Positions 1 through 8,859 of a stretch of 64,000 nt of DNA are shown one piece after another. Source of the DNA: Bog-473 sp036489775 (GTDB lineage: Bacteria > Actinomycetota > Acidimicrobiia > Acidimicrobiales > RAAP-2). The notes under the pieces are model-generated. The model was not told the DNA's origin, ran no database searches, and was given only the letters and a program-made list of their open reading frames with translations. A program made the position numbers and the translations under genes. Each line of letters begins with the position of its first letter. Positions within the stretch are counted from its first letter, which is position 1. Location: positions 16,442 to 80,441 of the forward strand of contig DASXFC010000019.1 of assembly GCA_036489775.1 (NCBI GenBank). Direction: 5' to 3'.

Positions 1-609
1 AACACGCTCTCGCTGCCGGCCATCCTCAAGCAGGTCAACCCGGCCGCCTCCATCGAGACGAAGCTGGCCTGGTCGCTCGGCATGTTCGTGCTGTTCGCCG
101 TCCCGGGTTACGCGCTGGCGGTGTACCGCATGGACCGCATCGGACACCGCAAGCTCCAGCTGATCGGTTTTTCGATCATGGCGATGGCCTTCGGCGTGCT
201 GGCTGTCGTGCCGCCATTGACGCAACACGTGGCGCCGTTCTTGGCCGTCCTGGGCCTCAGCTACTTCTTCATCGAGTTCGGACCGAACATGACAACCTTC
301 GTCCTGCCGTCCGAGGTCTTCCCGGTCAGCGTGCGTACTACCGGCCACGGCATCGCCGCCGGTATCGGGAAGCTGGGCGCCTTCGTCGGCGTGTTCCTGG
401 TCCCCATCCTCCAGACCCACATCGGGCTACGCGGCCTGCTCGGTGTCGCCGCCATCTCCGCCGTTCTCGGTCTCGGCGTCACGAGCGTGCTGCCCGAACC
501 GGCCCAACGCACGCTCGAGGACATCGAATCTGACTTCGATACGGGCGCGACGGTCACCGTCCTGGCCGATGGAATCAAGGAGCGAAGTCGGACGTCGCTA
601 CCGGCTTGA
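1..609 (+). CDS. MFS transporter, C-terminal part (5' end outside the window)
   Basis: The reading frame is open from base 1 to the TGA at 607-609, so this is the 3' part of a longer gene. About 200 residues are visible. They contain several hydrophobic helices and the loop GPNMTTFVLPSEVFPVSVR followed by TTGHGIAAGIGKLGAF. That loop resembles the second-half signature of phosphate/sugar-type Major Facilitator carriers (PHS and sugar porter families). A hydrophilic tail ends the protein. It would act in the cytoplasmic membrane as a proton- or ion-coupled solute carrier. The substrate cannot be read from this fragment; phosphate or an organic acid are possibilities. The ATG at 82 is an internal methionine, not the start. 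Confidence 0.85.
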   Translation, partial: NTLSLPAILKQVNPAASIETKLAWSLGMFVLFAVPGYALAVYRMDRIGHRKLQLIGFSIMAMAFGVLAVVPPLTQHVAPFLAVLGLSYFFIEFGPNMTTFVLPSEVFPVSVRTTGHGIAAGIGKLGAFVGVFLVPILQTHIGLRGLLGVAAISAVLGLGVTSVLPEPAQRTLEDIESDFDTGATVTVLADGIKERSRTSLPA

Positions 610-629
610 TCTCCGGCTGGCCCTCCGAT

Positions 630-1286
630 TCAGTCCTCCCCTTCGGGTCCGATGAACATGTCGAGGCAGCCCTCGAGACCTTCGATGGTGCACTCGGGAT
701 GGCTGTGCGCCTCCCAGTCGGCCCGGTCCAGCCGCAGGTTGACGATCTCGTCCGCCTGACCCCGGCGCAGCACGATGTCGCGTCCGTTCTCCGAGTAGCC
801 AAGCGAGCGCGAGACACCGAGCGAGGCCGCGTTGTCGACGAAGGCGCCGCTGATGGCGACATTGGCGCCGAGACCAGTAAACGCAAAGTGCAGCATGGCG
901 GCCCGCATTTCGTGGCCGAATCCTTGACCCTGGTAGGCCTGGCCGATCCACGAGCCCGTGTGCACGGTCCGCAACGCCCCATAGTTCTTGCTGAAGATCG
1001 ACTGCACGCCGATCACCTTCCCCTCGTGAAACACCGTGGCATCGAAGACCCAATTATCGGGTCGCCAGTTGGCCCGCAGGCCCCACCAATGTTGGTAATT
1101 GTCCCGCTGGCGCTTGGGCAGCGGATCGTCCGTCCACGGATGGGTGAAGGGCATGGTGGACGGGTCGTGGATCCCGGCGTCGATCAGGTCGACGATGGAG
1201 GCGAATTCCTCCTCATGAGCCAGGCGCAGCTCAAGGCGCGGGCTGCGAATGACGAGATCGAACAGCGGCCAGTGCGGGTACGCCAT
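630..1286 (-). CDS. GNAT family N-acetyltransferase
   Basis: This 218-residue cytoplasmic protein has the GNAT layout. It opens with RSPRLELRLAHEEEF. A mid-region FHEGKVIGVQSIF strand is followed by the acetyl-CoA-binding segment WIGQAYQGQGFGHEMRAAML, a Q/R-x-x-G-x-G/A-type loop. A C-terminal N-x-A-S motif lies in VDNAASLGVSRSLGYSENG. The pattern is that of RimJ/RimL-like enzymes that acetylate protein N termini or small amines; the substrate is unknown. It lies tail to tail with the MFS gene (20-bp gap) and 42 bp downstream of the esterase gene on the same strand, so the two may be cotranscribed. Confidence 0.85.
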   Translation of the reverse strand: MAYPHWPLFDLVIRSPRLELRLAHEEEFASIVDLIDAGIHDPSTMPFTHPWTDDPLPKRQRDNYQHWWGLRANWRPDNWVFDATVFHEGKVIGVQSIFSKNYGALRTVHTGSWIGQAYQGQGFGHEMRAAMLHFAFTGLGANVAISGAFVDNAASLGVSRSLGYSENGRDIVLRRGQADEIVNLRLDRADWEAHSHPECTIEGLEGCLDMFIGPEGED

Positions 1287-1328
1287 CTCACAGTTTGCCC
1301 GCGTCCGGATGGCCGGACCGACGGCGAT

Positions 1329-2243
1329 TTAGGACGCCGCGGCCGTACCTGTCGACCGGTCGATGAAGTTCCGCACCTCGCCTAGGGCGGCCAGCGCCTC
1401 GGGCACACCGGCCAGGGCCAAGCCTTGCCATCCGTGCACCATGCCCGGCCACGATTCCCACTGCACCGCCACCTCGGCGGCCAGCGCATTGGCGGCCAGT
1501 CGGTCGACGCCATGGCGCAAGGTGTCGTACTGCCCGACCGCCAGGTACAGCGGCGGCAGACCAGCCAGCGCGGCGGGTGCTGCATGGGCCGACGAGACAG
1601 AGGGATGGCCCAGAGGAAGCATGCCCTGGGTGTAGTCCCTCCCTCGATTGCGAACCCAGGCGGTCGTCAGGAAGGGATCGGTGCCGCTCTCATTCGGATC
1701 GGCCACCGCGAGGTCGAACCAGCCCGAGAGCGAGACGAAGCCGGCCGGCATCGGGATGCCCTGGTCCCGGGCGGTGAGCAAAGCGCTCAGCGCCAGTCCG
1801 GCACCGCAGGAGTCGCCGGTGACGACGACCCGCGTGGGATCGATGCCTGACTCGAGAAGGCCGCGGTAGGCGGCCAGGCAGTCGTCCTGGGCGGCCGGGT
1901 AGGGGTGTTCGGGCGCCAACCGGTAATCAGGCAGGACGGCGGTGACACCGAGGTGTTCGGCCAGGAGCGCCCCGAAGAAGAGGTAGCTGTCGAGCGGGCA
2001 TGACACCAGCCCGCCGCCGTGGCAGTGGAAGGCCACGATCTGGTCACCGGTGCGCGGGCCGGCGGCGCTGACGGTGGCGACCCGGACTCCGCCGAGGGTG
2101 GCCAGTTCGACCTCGAAAGCGGGACCCACCGGGTGCCCATGGAAGGGCGCCATGGTGGCCCGTACCTGGATGTAGTCAGCCTCGGGGTCGGCGAAGTCGG
2201 GCGGGATCAGGGCCAAGATGTCGATCAGACTTTGACTTGGCAT
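1329..2243 (-). CDS. Alpha/beta hydrolase of the hormone-sensitive lipase (HSL) family
   Basis: The 304-residue protein has the HSL/GDXG esterase motifs. The oxyanion-hole HGGG lies in FHCHGGGLVS, and the RLAPEHPYPAA element follows it. The nucleophile elbow is GDSCGAGL, with serine at roughly residue 144. The acid is probably in VGQYDTLRHG and the histidine in PGMVHGW. It should hydrolyse acyl or aryl esters in the cytoplasm; no signal peptide is visible. The elbow reads GDSCG where GDSAG is usual, a small deviation. It is divergent from the acyl-CoA synthetase gene across an 85- to 100-bp region carrying a candidate TetR operator, so it could belong to the same lipid regulon. Confidence 0.88.
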   Translation of the reverse strand: MPSQSLIDILALIPPDFADPEADYIQVRATMAPFHGHPVGPAFEVELATLGGVRVATVSAAGPRTGDQIVAFHCHGGGLVSCPLDSYLFFGALLAEHLGVTAVLPDYRLAPEHPYPAAQDDCLAAYRGLLESGIDPTRVVVTGDSCGAGLALSALLTARDQGIPMPAGFVSLSGWFDLAVADPNESGTDPFLTTAWVRNRGRDYTQGMLPLGHPSVSSAHAAPAALAGLPPLYLAVGQYDTLRHGVDRLAANALAAEVAVQWESWPGMVHGWQGLALAGVPEALAALGEVRNFIDRSTGTAAAS

Positions 2244-2271
2244 CAGCTCTCAGCTCTCAGCTCCCAGCTCC
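2244..2271. repeat. Short tandem 7-bp repeat (CAGCTCT/CAGCTCC, four units)
   Basis: Just upstream of the esterase start codon, four consecutive 7-bp units read CAGCTCT, CAGCTCT, CAGCTCC, CAGCTCC. It sits in the 5' untranslated region of the esterase gene. It could vary in length by slippage, but nothing shows a function. Confidence 0.6.
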
Positions 2272-2300
2272 CTTGTCCGGGCTTGAACGTACAAGAGGAG

Positions 2301-2330
2301 TCGACAAGCTCGGTCAACGCTCGTTAACTT
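2301..2330 (+). promoter_or_regulatory. Candidate promoter of the acyl-CoA synthetase gene overlapping a TetR-type operator
   Basis: A -35-like TCGACA (2301-2306) and a -10-like TAACTT (2325-2330) are separated by 18 bp. The 16-bp imperfect palindrome GTCAACGCTCGTTAAC (2313-2328) fills the spacer and covers the -10 box, a position typical of repressor sites. The same core, AACGCTCGTT, recurs before the thiolase operon and the double-TetR gene. Transcription would begin near 2337, which argues against the TTG at 2329 as a start codon. Confidence 0.6.
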
Positions 2331-2343
2331 GCAGGGCGTGGGG

Positions 2344-3978
2344 ATGAATCACTGGTCAATGTTCGATGCGGTGGCACGTGCGCTGCCCGAGCGCACCGCT
2401 CTGGCCTGGCGCGGCGATCGCACCAATTACGGCGAGCTGCACGAGCGCACCTTGCGGCTGGCCGACGTCTTCTTGACCCAGGGTCTGGGATCGGTGATGC
2501 CACGGTCCGAGCTGGCCGGTTGGGAGTCGGGACAGGACCACATCGGCCTCTACCTGCACAACGGTCCTGAGTACCTCGAGGCCACGTTCGCGGCCAACGC
2601 GGCGCGGGCGGTGCCGTTCAACATCAACTACCGCTATGTCGAGCACGAGCTCGAGTACCTGCTGAACGACGCCAACACGGCCGCACTCGTGTACCACTCC
2701 GCCTTCGCCCCGACGCTGGCCGTCGTGTTGCCCAAACTCAACCGACAGCCCTTGCTGCTCCAGGTGCCCGACGACTCGGGCCACCCGCTACTGGAGGGAG
2801 CACTCGACTACGAGACCGCAGTGTCCGGAGCGACGCCAGCTGATGTCGGCGAAGGTCACGACCCCGACGATCTGTACATCCTCTACACCGGCGGCACCAC
2901 CGGCATGCCCAAGGGCACGCTGTGGCGACAGAGCGACATCTTCGACGCCGTTCTGGTGGCCTTCAGCCCAAGCCTTGGCGCGCGATCAACGTCGAAAGCC
3001 GAGCACGCGGCGGCCGCGGCTGAAATTACGCCGAACATCTGCTTGCCACTGCCGCCTTTCATGCACGGCGCGGCGCAGTGGATGGCCATCGGCGCCCTCA
3101 TGGGTGGACAGACCGTAGTGATCCAGGACGTGGTCACCACGCTCGACCCGGCCGACGTCTGGCGCACCATCGAACGTGAGCAGGTGGCCGCCATGATCAT
3201 CGTGGGCGACGCCTTCGCCCGGCCGCTATGCGATGAACTCGAAAAGGGTGGCTACTCCCCCGCCTCGTTGGCCATGGTGATCACCGGTGGTGCCACCACC
3301 AGCCCGACCATGAAGCAGCGCTTCATCGGCCTGCTGCCGTCATTGTTCATCGCCGATGCCGTCGGCTCATCGGAAACCGGAAGCCAGCTGAACAACTTGG
3401 CCACGTCGGGCGGGGAACCCACCACCACCTTCAGTGTGGTGCCCGGCACCTGCGTGGTCGACGAGACCATGACCTACGTGCTCGAAGAGGGTCACGAGGG
3501 CATCGGGTGGCTGGCCAAGTCCGGCGCCATTCCGTTGGGCTATCTCGGAGACGAGGAGAAGACGAAGCGCACGTTCCCGGTGGTGGCTGGCCAACGGATG
3601 GTGGTGCCAGGGGATCGGGCCCGCCTGCTCGAGGGCGGTTTGGTCGAGCTCTTGGGCCGGGAGTCGGTCACCATCAACAGCGGCGGCGAGAAGATCTTCG
3701 CGGAGGAAGTCGAACAGGCCATCGTGCGCCACCAGGGCGTCGACGACGTGCTGGTGGTGGGCCGGCCCAATGAGCGCTGGGGCCAAGAGATCGTGGCGGT
3801 GCTGCAGCTCCAAGACGGCGCCAGCCCGAGCGACAAAGAGATCCTGGCCCTGGCGGGCGAACGCATCGCTTCCTACAAGCTGCCGAAGCTCATTGTGCGG
3901 GTCGGCAAGGTTGAGCGCAGCCCATCGGGCAAGCCCGACTATGCCTGGGCCCGCCAGGTGGCGATCGACGCCGGCTGA
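2344..3978 (+). CDS. Acyl-CoA synthetase (AMP-dependent synthetase/ligase, FadD-like)
   Basis: The 544-residue protein should activate a carboxylic acid with ATP and CoA to an acyl-CoA. It carries the adenylate-forming P-loop LYTGGTTGMPKGTLW, the GSSETGSQ A5-like segment, the hinge region around GDRARLLEGG, and the C-terminal GGEKIFAEEVEQAI motif. The usual lysine-containing end is present in SPSGKPDYAWAR. The ATG at 2344 is chosen because the upstream in-frame TTG (2329) overlaps the putative -10 box. The chain length or ring substrate cannot be told. The shared operator links it to the SDR and thiolase genes at 9.5-11.6 kb, consistent with fatty-acid or sterol side-chain degradation. Confidence 0.9.
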   Translation: MNHWSMFDAVARALPERTALAWRGDRTNYGELHERTLRLADVFLTQGLGSVMPRSELAGWESGQDHIGLYLHNGPEYLEATFAANAARAVPFNINYRYVEHELEYLLNDANTAALVYHSAFAPTLAVVLPKLNRQPLLLQVPDDSGHPLLEGALDYETAVSGATPADVGEGHDPDDLYILYTGGTTGMPKGTLWRQSDIFDAVLVAFSPSLGARSTSKAEHAAAAAEITPNICLPLPPFMHGAAQWMAIGALMGGQTVVIQDVVTTLDPADVWRTIEREQVAAMIIVGDAFARPLCDELEKGGYSPASLAMVITGGATTSPTMKQRFIGLLPSLFIADAVGSSETGSQLNNLATSGGEPTTTFSVVPGTCVVDETMTYVLEEGHEGIGWLAKSGAIPLGYLGDEEKTKRTFPVVAGQRMVVPGDRARLLEGGLVELLGRESVTINSGGEKIFAEEVEQAIVRHQGVDDVLVVGRPNERWGQEIVAVLQLQDGASPSDKEILALAGERIASYKLPKLIVRVGKVERSPSGKPDYAWARQVAIDAG

Positions 3979-4022
3979 GCCGGCGACGCACCGAGGGCCC
4001 GAAGGCCCCTGTAAAAGAAGAC

Positions 4023-4559
4023 ATGGCCGATCCGAAGCTCCGATCGTTCGACACCGCCGCTCTGTACTCAGCCCTCGATGCCCGGAGAAGCGAACTCGGA
4101 CTCAGTTGGAGCCAGGTGGCGAACGAGCTGTGGCAACTCTCGGCCGAACTGAACGACCGACGTCGCGATCACCCCATCAGCCCGTCCACCTTGACCAATA
4201 TGGCGAAGAAGTCTCGGACCAGCTGTCAGCACGCGCTGTTCATGCTCCGCTGGCTCGATCGATCTCCCGAGAGCTTTCTGAATGGCGCCACCCCTGACGA
4301 CCCGAGCTTCGCTCTTCCCCCGGCAGGACCGGACCGGCGTCTCCGATGGAACCTGAAGCTCTTGTACGCCACCATGGACGAGAAACGACGCCAGGCGGAA
4401 CTCACCTGGCCCCAACTGGCCGACATTCTTGGATGCAGTCCCAACCAGCTCACCGGGCTCCGGACGGCGAAGTTCGCGACCAACATGGATCTGGCCATGC
4501 GCATCGTGCAATGGATTGGCCGCCCGGCCGCCGACTTTGTCTACTTGGCCAAGTGGTGA
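4023..4559 (+). CDS. Protein with two tandem helix-turn-helix-like repeats (unknown function)
   Basis: The 178-residue soluble protein is built from two similar halves. The first (about residues 14-85) runs from LYSALDARRSELGLSWSQVA to the block WLDRSPESFL. The second (about 115-178) runs from LYATMDEKRRQAELTWPQLA to WIGRPAADFV. Each half looks like an Xre/Cro-type helix-turn-helix followed by a tryptophan-containing helix. I recognise no named family beyond that likeness. It could be a DNA-binding regulator with an internal duplication. It starts 44 bp after the acyl-CoA synthetase gene. A small GC hairpin (GGGCC-cgaa-GGCCC) lies between them. Confidence 0.7.
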   Translation: MADPKLRSFDTAALYSALDARRSELGLSWSQVANELWQLSAELNDRRRDHPISPSTLTNMAKKSRTSCQHALFMLRWLDRSPESFLNGATPDDPSFALPPAGPDRRLRWNLKLLYATMDEKRRQAELTWPQLADILGCSPNQLTGLRTAKFATNMDLAMRIVQWIGRPAADFVYLAKW

Positions 4560-4605
4560 GGACGGTTGCCGCCCGGCCCGGCCGTCCTGGCCCGCTGGTG
4601 ATGCC

Positions 4606-5220
4606 TTAGGCGCTCTGCCAAGCGAATCCGTCAGGATCGCTGAGGGCACCCACATCACCGCCGATAATCAGCCGATGCGATCCCGACCCCTCAGACGAAA
4701 CGCCGGCATCCTTGGCCAGAGCCTTGTGTCGATTGAGCGCCAGCTTGATGGGACTCGAATCCATCTCGAACTCGGCATACATCGGACCAAAGCTCTTGCC
4801 CACCGCAAATCCATGATCGGCGTAGAACCGTTTGCTGGCCGACACGTCGTCAACGCCGAGCAGCAGCACGATCTGCTCGATGTCATGGCTGACGGGACCG
4901 GTGTCCTTCTTCTTCGATGTCGCCACCTTCCAGATCGACCCGTCGGGCGATTGCACCACTCCCCCATAGCCCCACATCGACTTCGAGGCGGGCTTCAGGG
5001 AGGTCGCTCCAGCTCCGAGCGCGGCTTGGAGCAGTGCTTCGGCATCCGAGGGCTGGGCCACCAGCAGTGACACCGTGAAACCACGGAAGCCCGAGGTGGG
5101 TGGTTCCCCCGCTTGCAGGCGAACCTGCGTGCTCAGCCCAAATGCTTCCTTGTAGAAGAGTTCGGCGGCGGTGAGGTCAGCGGTTTCGAGCGTGATGTAG
5201 TCGATGGAAGCCATGTCCAT
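4606..5220 (-). CDS. VOC superfamily (glyoxalase/bleomycin-resistance fold) protein
   Basis: The roughly 204-residue protein contains two beta-alpha-beta-beta-beta VOC modules. The first starts at IDYITLETADLTAAELFY, and the second starts around IVLLLGVDDVSASKRFY. The second ends with DPDGFAWQSA and the first with SPDGSIWKVA. VOC proteins bind a divalent metal between modules and act as lyases, dioxygenases or resistance proteins. The reaction cannot be assigned here. Three candidate starts lie close together (GTG 5223, ATG 5220, ATG 5214) with no decisive ribosome-binding site; the ATG at 5214 gives the usual N terminus MASIDYITLE. It is convergent with the helix-turn-helix gene. Confidence 0.8.
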   Translation of the reverse strand: MDMASIDYITLETADLTAAELFYKEAFGLSTQVRLQAGEPPTSGFRGFTVSLLVAQPSDAEALLQAALGAGATSLKPASKSMWGYGGVVQSPDGSIWKVATSKKKDTGPVSHDIEQIVLLLGVDDVSASKRFYADHGFAVGKSFGPMYAEFEMDSSPIKLALNRHKALAKDAGVSSEGSGSHRLIIGGDVGALSDPDGFAWQSA

Positions 5221-5288
5221 CACGATAAAGAGTTGCCAATCGGAATGCTTCTCGAAAGCTGCTCGATCTCACCCGATCCGTTACCACC

Positions 5289-6614
5289 TCACTGCCGATC
5301 CCCATCCTTGCGAGCTCCGTTGCACTGGTACCACGGGAACGTGGGAACACTCCCCGCCGCGCACTCCTCCACCGTCCCTTTGGCCACCGCGTTGATCGAA
5401 CTCACGACGCCCGAACTCAGCAGGACGCTCCGATCCGGAAGCTGTTCCTCCAGCTGATTCCCTCCGGGTGGCCGCATGCAGGCAACCAACGAGTCCACAC
5501 TGAGCTTGGCCGGTGTGAACGATCGCTCCAGACTCAACAAGACTCCGGTCGAAGGATCCACGATGACCGTGAAGATGGTCGACATGGCCGGATGATGGAG
5601 CAGATACCGCTTGACCACCTTGTCGGTGGGCGAGTCCCCGCTGGTGCACGAGACCTTGGTCACCCCAGCCGGGGTCCGATCCACCAACTGCAACTCCACC
5701 CCGCGCTTGCCGGCCGCATCGGTCCGGGTGCCCAAAAGTCGCACGCCTGACACACCCGCCAGCACTTTGAACAGGGCCTGGCGTAGCGCCGGGGTTGAGC
5801 CAAGGTCGGGACCTTGGAGCAGCGTCACCGCGATCCCGAAGAGTTGGCATCCCGAGGGGCGGGCTTGAATGCTGTACCCCACCACGGTCGCATCGGCCGT
5901 TGGCAGTGCCTTCCACTTCTTCGAGGCACACAACGTCGCGGCCAATCTGGTCGGATCGGTCGGCAGTGCCGCCACGTCGAAGGGGACGGGCCGACTCCCT
6001 TGAAATTGATTGCTGCTCAGGCCTTTCCCCCCAGCACCGAATTGCTGATCTGTCACCACGTAGTTGGGTGGCTCAACGAACTTCCCACCGGCCTTGGCCC
6101 AGTTGGCCTTGTCGGTGGCTGTCATGAAGTCCGGGTTGAGGTCGCTGCTCGTCACTTGCTTGCCGGCCCCGTTGGCTGCGATCCAGGTCTGTACCGTGCC
6201 GACGCTGAACGACGTCCATCCGCCCGGTACGCCGGCCGCACCCGAGGCGTCCGAACCGGTGGGTTCGAGCTCGACCTCGGTGTACTCGTATTGCCCGGGC
6301 CCGAGGCTGGGTTGCCGGCCGGCTGCCGTAGCCAGGTCGTTCAATGCCGCCGCCGCCTGCGAGCCGTCGCGACCCAGTTGAACCGGCACCAGAGTGACCA
6401 ACAGGACGGCGGCCGCGGCGACGGCCACTACCGTGGCCACGGAGATAGTCGTCCGGCGCCTCAAAGACAGACCTGGCGCTGGTCCATCCGTCGGCGCCGA
6501 CTCCGGCGCTGCCAGCGCCTGCGCCTTGATCCGCCGTCCTTCGGGCGACTCTGGCCCTGCGATATCCGTGGCCCGAGTCGGGTCGCTCTGTCGGAGAATT
6601 GACTCAAACTCCAT
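5289..6614 (-). CDS. CU044_5270-like membrane protein, probable anti-sigma partner
   Basis: The 441-residue protein has a cytoplasmic N-terminal segment of about 50 residues. One transmembrane helix follows (TTISVATVVAVAAAAVLLVT, about residues 54-75), then a large extracytoplasmic domain of about 365 residues. This is the layout of the CU044_5270 family, commonly encoded directly after an ECF sigma factor. Its start codon overlaps the end of the sigma gene by 11 bp, so the two are translationally coupled. By inference the cytoplasmic segment holds the sigma factor and the exported part senses an envelope signal. No classical zinc-binding ZAS motif is visible. Confidence 0.75.
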   Translation of the reverse strand: MEFESILRQSDPTRATDIAGPESPEGRRIKAQALAAPESAPTDGPAPGLSLRRRTTISVATVVAVAAAAVLLVTLVPVQLGRDGSQAAAALNDLATAAGRQPSLGPGQYEYTEVELEPTGSDASGAAGVPGGWTSFSVGTVQTWIAANGAGKQVTSSDLNPDFMTATDKANWAKAGGKFVEPPNYVVTDQQFGAGGKGLSSNQFQGSRPVPFDVAALPTDPTRLAATLCASKKWKALPTADATVVGYSIQARPSGCQLFGIAVTLLQGPDLGSTPALRQALFKVLAGVSGVRLLGTRTDAAGKRGVELQLVDRTPAGVTKVSCTSGDSPTDKVVKRYLLHHPAMSTIFTVIVDPSTGVLLSLERSFTPAKLSVDSLVACMRPPGGNQLEEQLPDRSVLLSSGVVSSINAVAKGTVEECAAGSVPTFPWYQCNGARKDGDRQ

Positions 6615-7212
6615 GGTTTTCCTCTCGGGGCTGCGGTTCGACGTCTTCTCCGGCCGCCGTCAGACTCCGGCGCAGCCGGGTGATGGATCGATGCCAGCGG
6701 ATGGCCACGGCGTTGGCTGAACACCCGAGCACCTGCGCCGCTTCGGCGTGGCTCAAGGACTCCCAGGCCACCAGCCGGACCACTTCTCGATCAATCGGCT
6801 TGAGATGCTCGATGAGGGTTCGAAGTTGGGCCGCCGCGTCGGGTACATCAGACCGTTCACCCACCGACCGCTCCGTCCAGGTCGACCGGTTCTGGGCCAG
6901 ACGATTGACCAGGGCATGCCGACGAACGGTCGCTCGCTCGTCCTGTGACAACACCCGACGGGCCACGCCGTACAGCCAAAGTCGGTCCTCGGGGGCCGGC
7001 GGCACCACATCGATGCGCTGCCAGGCTCGGGCGAACACTTCGGCCACCAGATCGGGCACATCGTAGCGGCGCCGCCGCCGGGCCACGTAGGTGAAGACCT
7101 CGGCGAAATGCGCCTCGTACAGCTGATCGAATCTTGCTCGGTCGGGATCGGCGTTGTCCGATACCCCTCGGCGCGCCGAGAAAGGCCTCTTCATCGCCGC
7201 CGCACTGACCAC
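6604..7212 (-). CDS. ECF-type RNA polymerase sigma factor
   Basis: The 202-residue protein carries sigma-70 region 2 (FDQLYEAHFAEVFTYVARRR to FARAWQRIDVV, with DVPDLVAEVFARAW). Region 4 is a helix-turn-helix (LKPIDREVVRLVAWESLSHAEAA, then LGCSANAVAIRWHRSITRLR). It would direct RNA polymerase to a small stress regulon. It is followed with an 11-bp overlap by the membrane protein that probably controls it. The start could be the GTG near 7212 or the ATG at 7194 (MKRPFSARRG). No autoregulatory promoter is obvious in the 73-bp gap to the ABC permease gene. Confidence 0.88.
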   Translation of the reverse strand: MVSAAAMKRPFSARRGVSDNADPDRARFDQLYEAHFAEVFTYVARRRRRYDVPDLVAEVFARAWQRIDVVPPAPEDRLWLYGVARRVLSQDERATVRRHALVNRLAQNRSTWTERSVGERSDVPDAAAQLRTLIEHLKPIDREVVRLVAWESLSHAEAAQVLGCSANAVAIRWHRSITRLRRSLTAAGEDVEPQPREENHGV

Positions 7213-7285
7213 ACCCTTCTCATGGCCGGCATGGGGCCGATTCTTTCAACTTTCGTGACGGCGCCAGCGCCAGCGCCTGCGGCGA

Positions 7286-7975
7286 TCAGACCGTGACCCG
7301 GCGCATGGTGGCCATGCCGCCGATCATCAGCAGCACGGCGAGTCCAGCCATGACGCCGGTCAGGCCCATCGCACTCAGCTGCTGGAAGAAGTGGGTGAAC
7401 CCAGTCCACGTGTGGGTCCAGGTGATCGAGAGCGCCGCCAGGAGACAGGCCGTGATTTGCGCTGCGATGAACACGACCATGCCCGTCACATTCCAGCGCC
7501 GGTAGATGAGTCCGAACCAAAGGCCCCAGGTGAAGAGCAGCGCCAGGCCGACGAACGACGTGGCCAGCGTGTCGTACCAGGATCCGTAGAGGATGAAGGG
7601 CACCCGGAAGAACGTCATATGGAGTCCCCACCCACCAGTGCCCCGCTCGATCGCCTGCAAGACCGTGAGACCGGCGCCATAGAGCAAGGCCATGACAGCC
7701 ATCAAGAGGAACGTGCCCAGGAGAAAAGTGCGTCGGCTAATGCCGAGAGCGAAGGCAAACGGGAGCGTCTGCGACACGCACACCGCGCCCAGGACGCCGA
7801 ACATGATGTAGATGGAGACCACGGCTCCGGTGTGCGCACCATTGACCGGGGGACGGATGATTCCGAAGACGACCAGATTGACCGCAAAAATGAAGGCCAA
7901 GGCGCCGACGGGTCGGTAGATAAAGGGGACGCGGTCCACCAGGTGGTAGCGGGCCACTTTGACCAGTGCTGTCAT
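7286..7975 (-). CDS. ABC transporter permease (six predicted membrane helices)
   Basis: This 229-residue hydrophobic protein has about six membrane segments, for example FIYRPVGALAFIFAVNLVVF and GVMAGLAVLLMIGG near the C terminus. Its start overlaps the stop of the ATPase gene by 4 nt (ATGA). The gene order GntR-ATPase-permease matches YtrA-type operons that respond to cell-envelope antibiotics, so it is probably the membrane half of such an exporter. The substrate is unknown. Confidence 0.82.
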   Translation of the reverse strand: MTALVKVARYHLVDRVPFIYRPVGALAFIFAVNLVVFGIIRPPVNGAHTGAVVSIYIMFGVLGAVCVSQTLPFAFALGISRRTFLLGTFLLMAVMALLYGAGLTVLQAIERGTGGWGLHMTFFRVPFILYGSWYDTLATSFVGLALLFTWGLWFGLIYRRWNVTGMVVFIAAQITACLLAALSITWTHTWTGFTHFFQQLSAMGLTGVMAGLAVLLMIGGMATMRRVTV

Positions 7976-8859
7976 GCGCTCTTCCTTTCCTCTGTTGCTG
8001 CTTCGGATGTGCGGACCATCAATTCCTGCAGCGACAGCGGCTCCACGCTGAGGTGGAGTTCAGTGGCCCGTCGCTGCTCGCGCTCACTCAGTTCACCGGT
8101 GATCACGGCGGAGGCCCGGGTGGCCAGGGTCCGGTGGTGCAGGACCTGGCGACCCAACACGAACTCGTTCACCGCCAGGGCCGGGCCACTCACCGTGTTG
8201 GCGTGTCCCCGTACCGATTCGGCTGGAGCGTCCAGGACCACCCGGCCGTGATCGATCATCACCACGTGCTCGAGCAGGTCAGAGACCTCGTCGATCAGGT
8301 GGGTGGAGAGCAATACGGTGCGGGGATGCTCGGCGTATTCCTCCAGCAGGCGGTCGTAGAACAGCTGGCGAGCCACCGCATCGAGGCCCGCATACGGTTC
8401 GTCGAGCAAGGTGAGTTCGGCTCGGGCGGCGAGGCCGATCGTGATGCCCAGGGCGGAGCGCATGCCCCGGGACAGCTTCTTGATCATGCGTCCGGTGGGC
8501 AGTTCGAAGTCGGCCAGCAGCGACTGGGCCAGCTCCTCGTCCCAGTTCGGGTAGAACCACGAGGCCGCCTTCATGGCGTGGCGCACCTTGAAGTCGGGGA
8601 AGATCTGGTCCTCGCGGACGAAGACCATCTGATGGAGGATGCGGTCGTTCTCCACCGGGCTCTGGCCGAACACCTCGATGGTCCCGCTCGAGGCGAACTC
8701 CTGGGCGGCGATGATGCGCATGAAGGTGCTCTTGCCGGCACCGTTGCGGCCGAGGACACCGGTGATGGTGGCCGGCTCGATGTCGAGGGTGACATCACTG
8801 AGGGCGAGCTGGTCCCGGTAACGCCGGGTCAGTCCCCGGGCGCTGATGGTGGGTGTCAT
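7972..8859 (-). CDS. ABC transporter ATP-binding protein
   Basis: The 295-residue ATPase has Walker A GRNGAGKST, the signature region KLSRGMRSALGI in place of LSGGQ, Walker B LTLLDEPYAGLDA and the switch histidine in LLSTHLIDE. The degenerate signature LSRGM is common in YtrB- and bacitracin-type exporters. A roughly 80-residue C-terminal extension follows the core. It overlaps both neighbours by 4 nt, so GntR, ATPase and permease are translationally coupled. It energises export across the cytoplasmic membrane. Confidence 0.9.
   Translation of the reverse strand: MTPTISARGLTRRYRDQLALSDVTLDIEPATITGVLGRNGAGKSTFMRIIAAQEFASSGTIEVFGQSPVENDRILHQMVFVREDQIFPDFKVRHAMKAASWFYPNWDEELAQSLLADFELPTGRMIKKLSRGMRSALGITIGLAARAELTLLDEPYAGLDAVARQLFYDRLLEEYAEHPRTVLLSTHLIDEVSDLLEHVVMIDHGRVVLDAPAESVRGHANTVSGPALAVNEFVLGRQVLHHRTLATRASAVITGELSEREQRRATELHLSVEPLSLQELMVRTSEAATEERKSA

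Noticed and set aside
2329..2343. TTG start for the acyl-CoA synthetase
   Set aside because: It overlaps the predicted -10 box and operator, so it would lie upstream of the transcription start; ATG 2344 is preferred.
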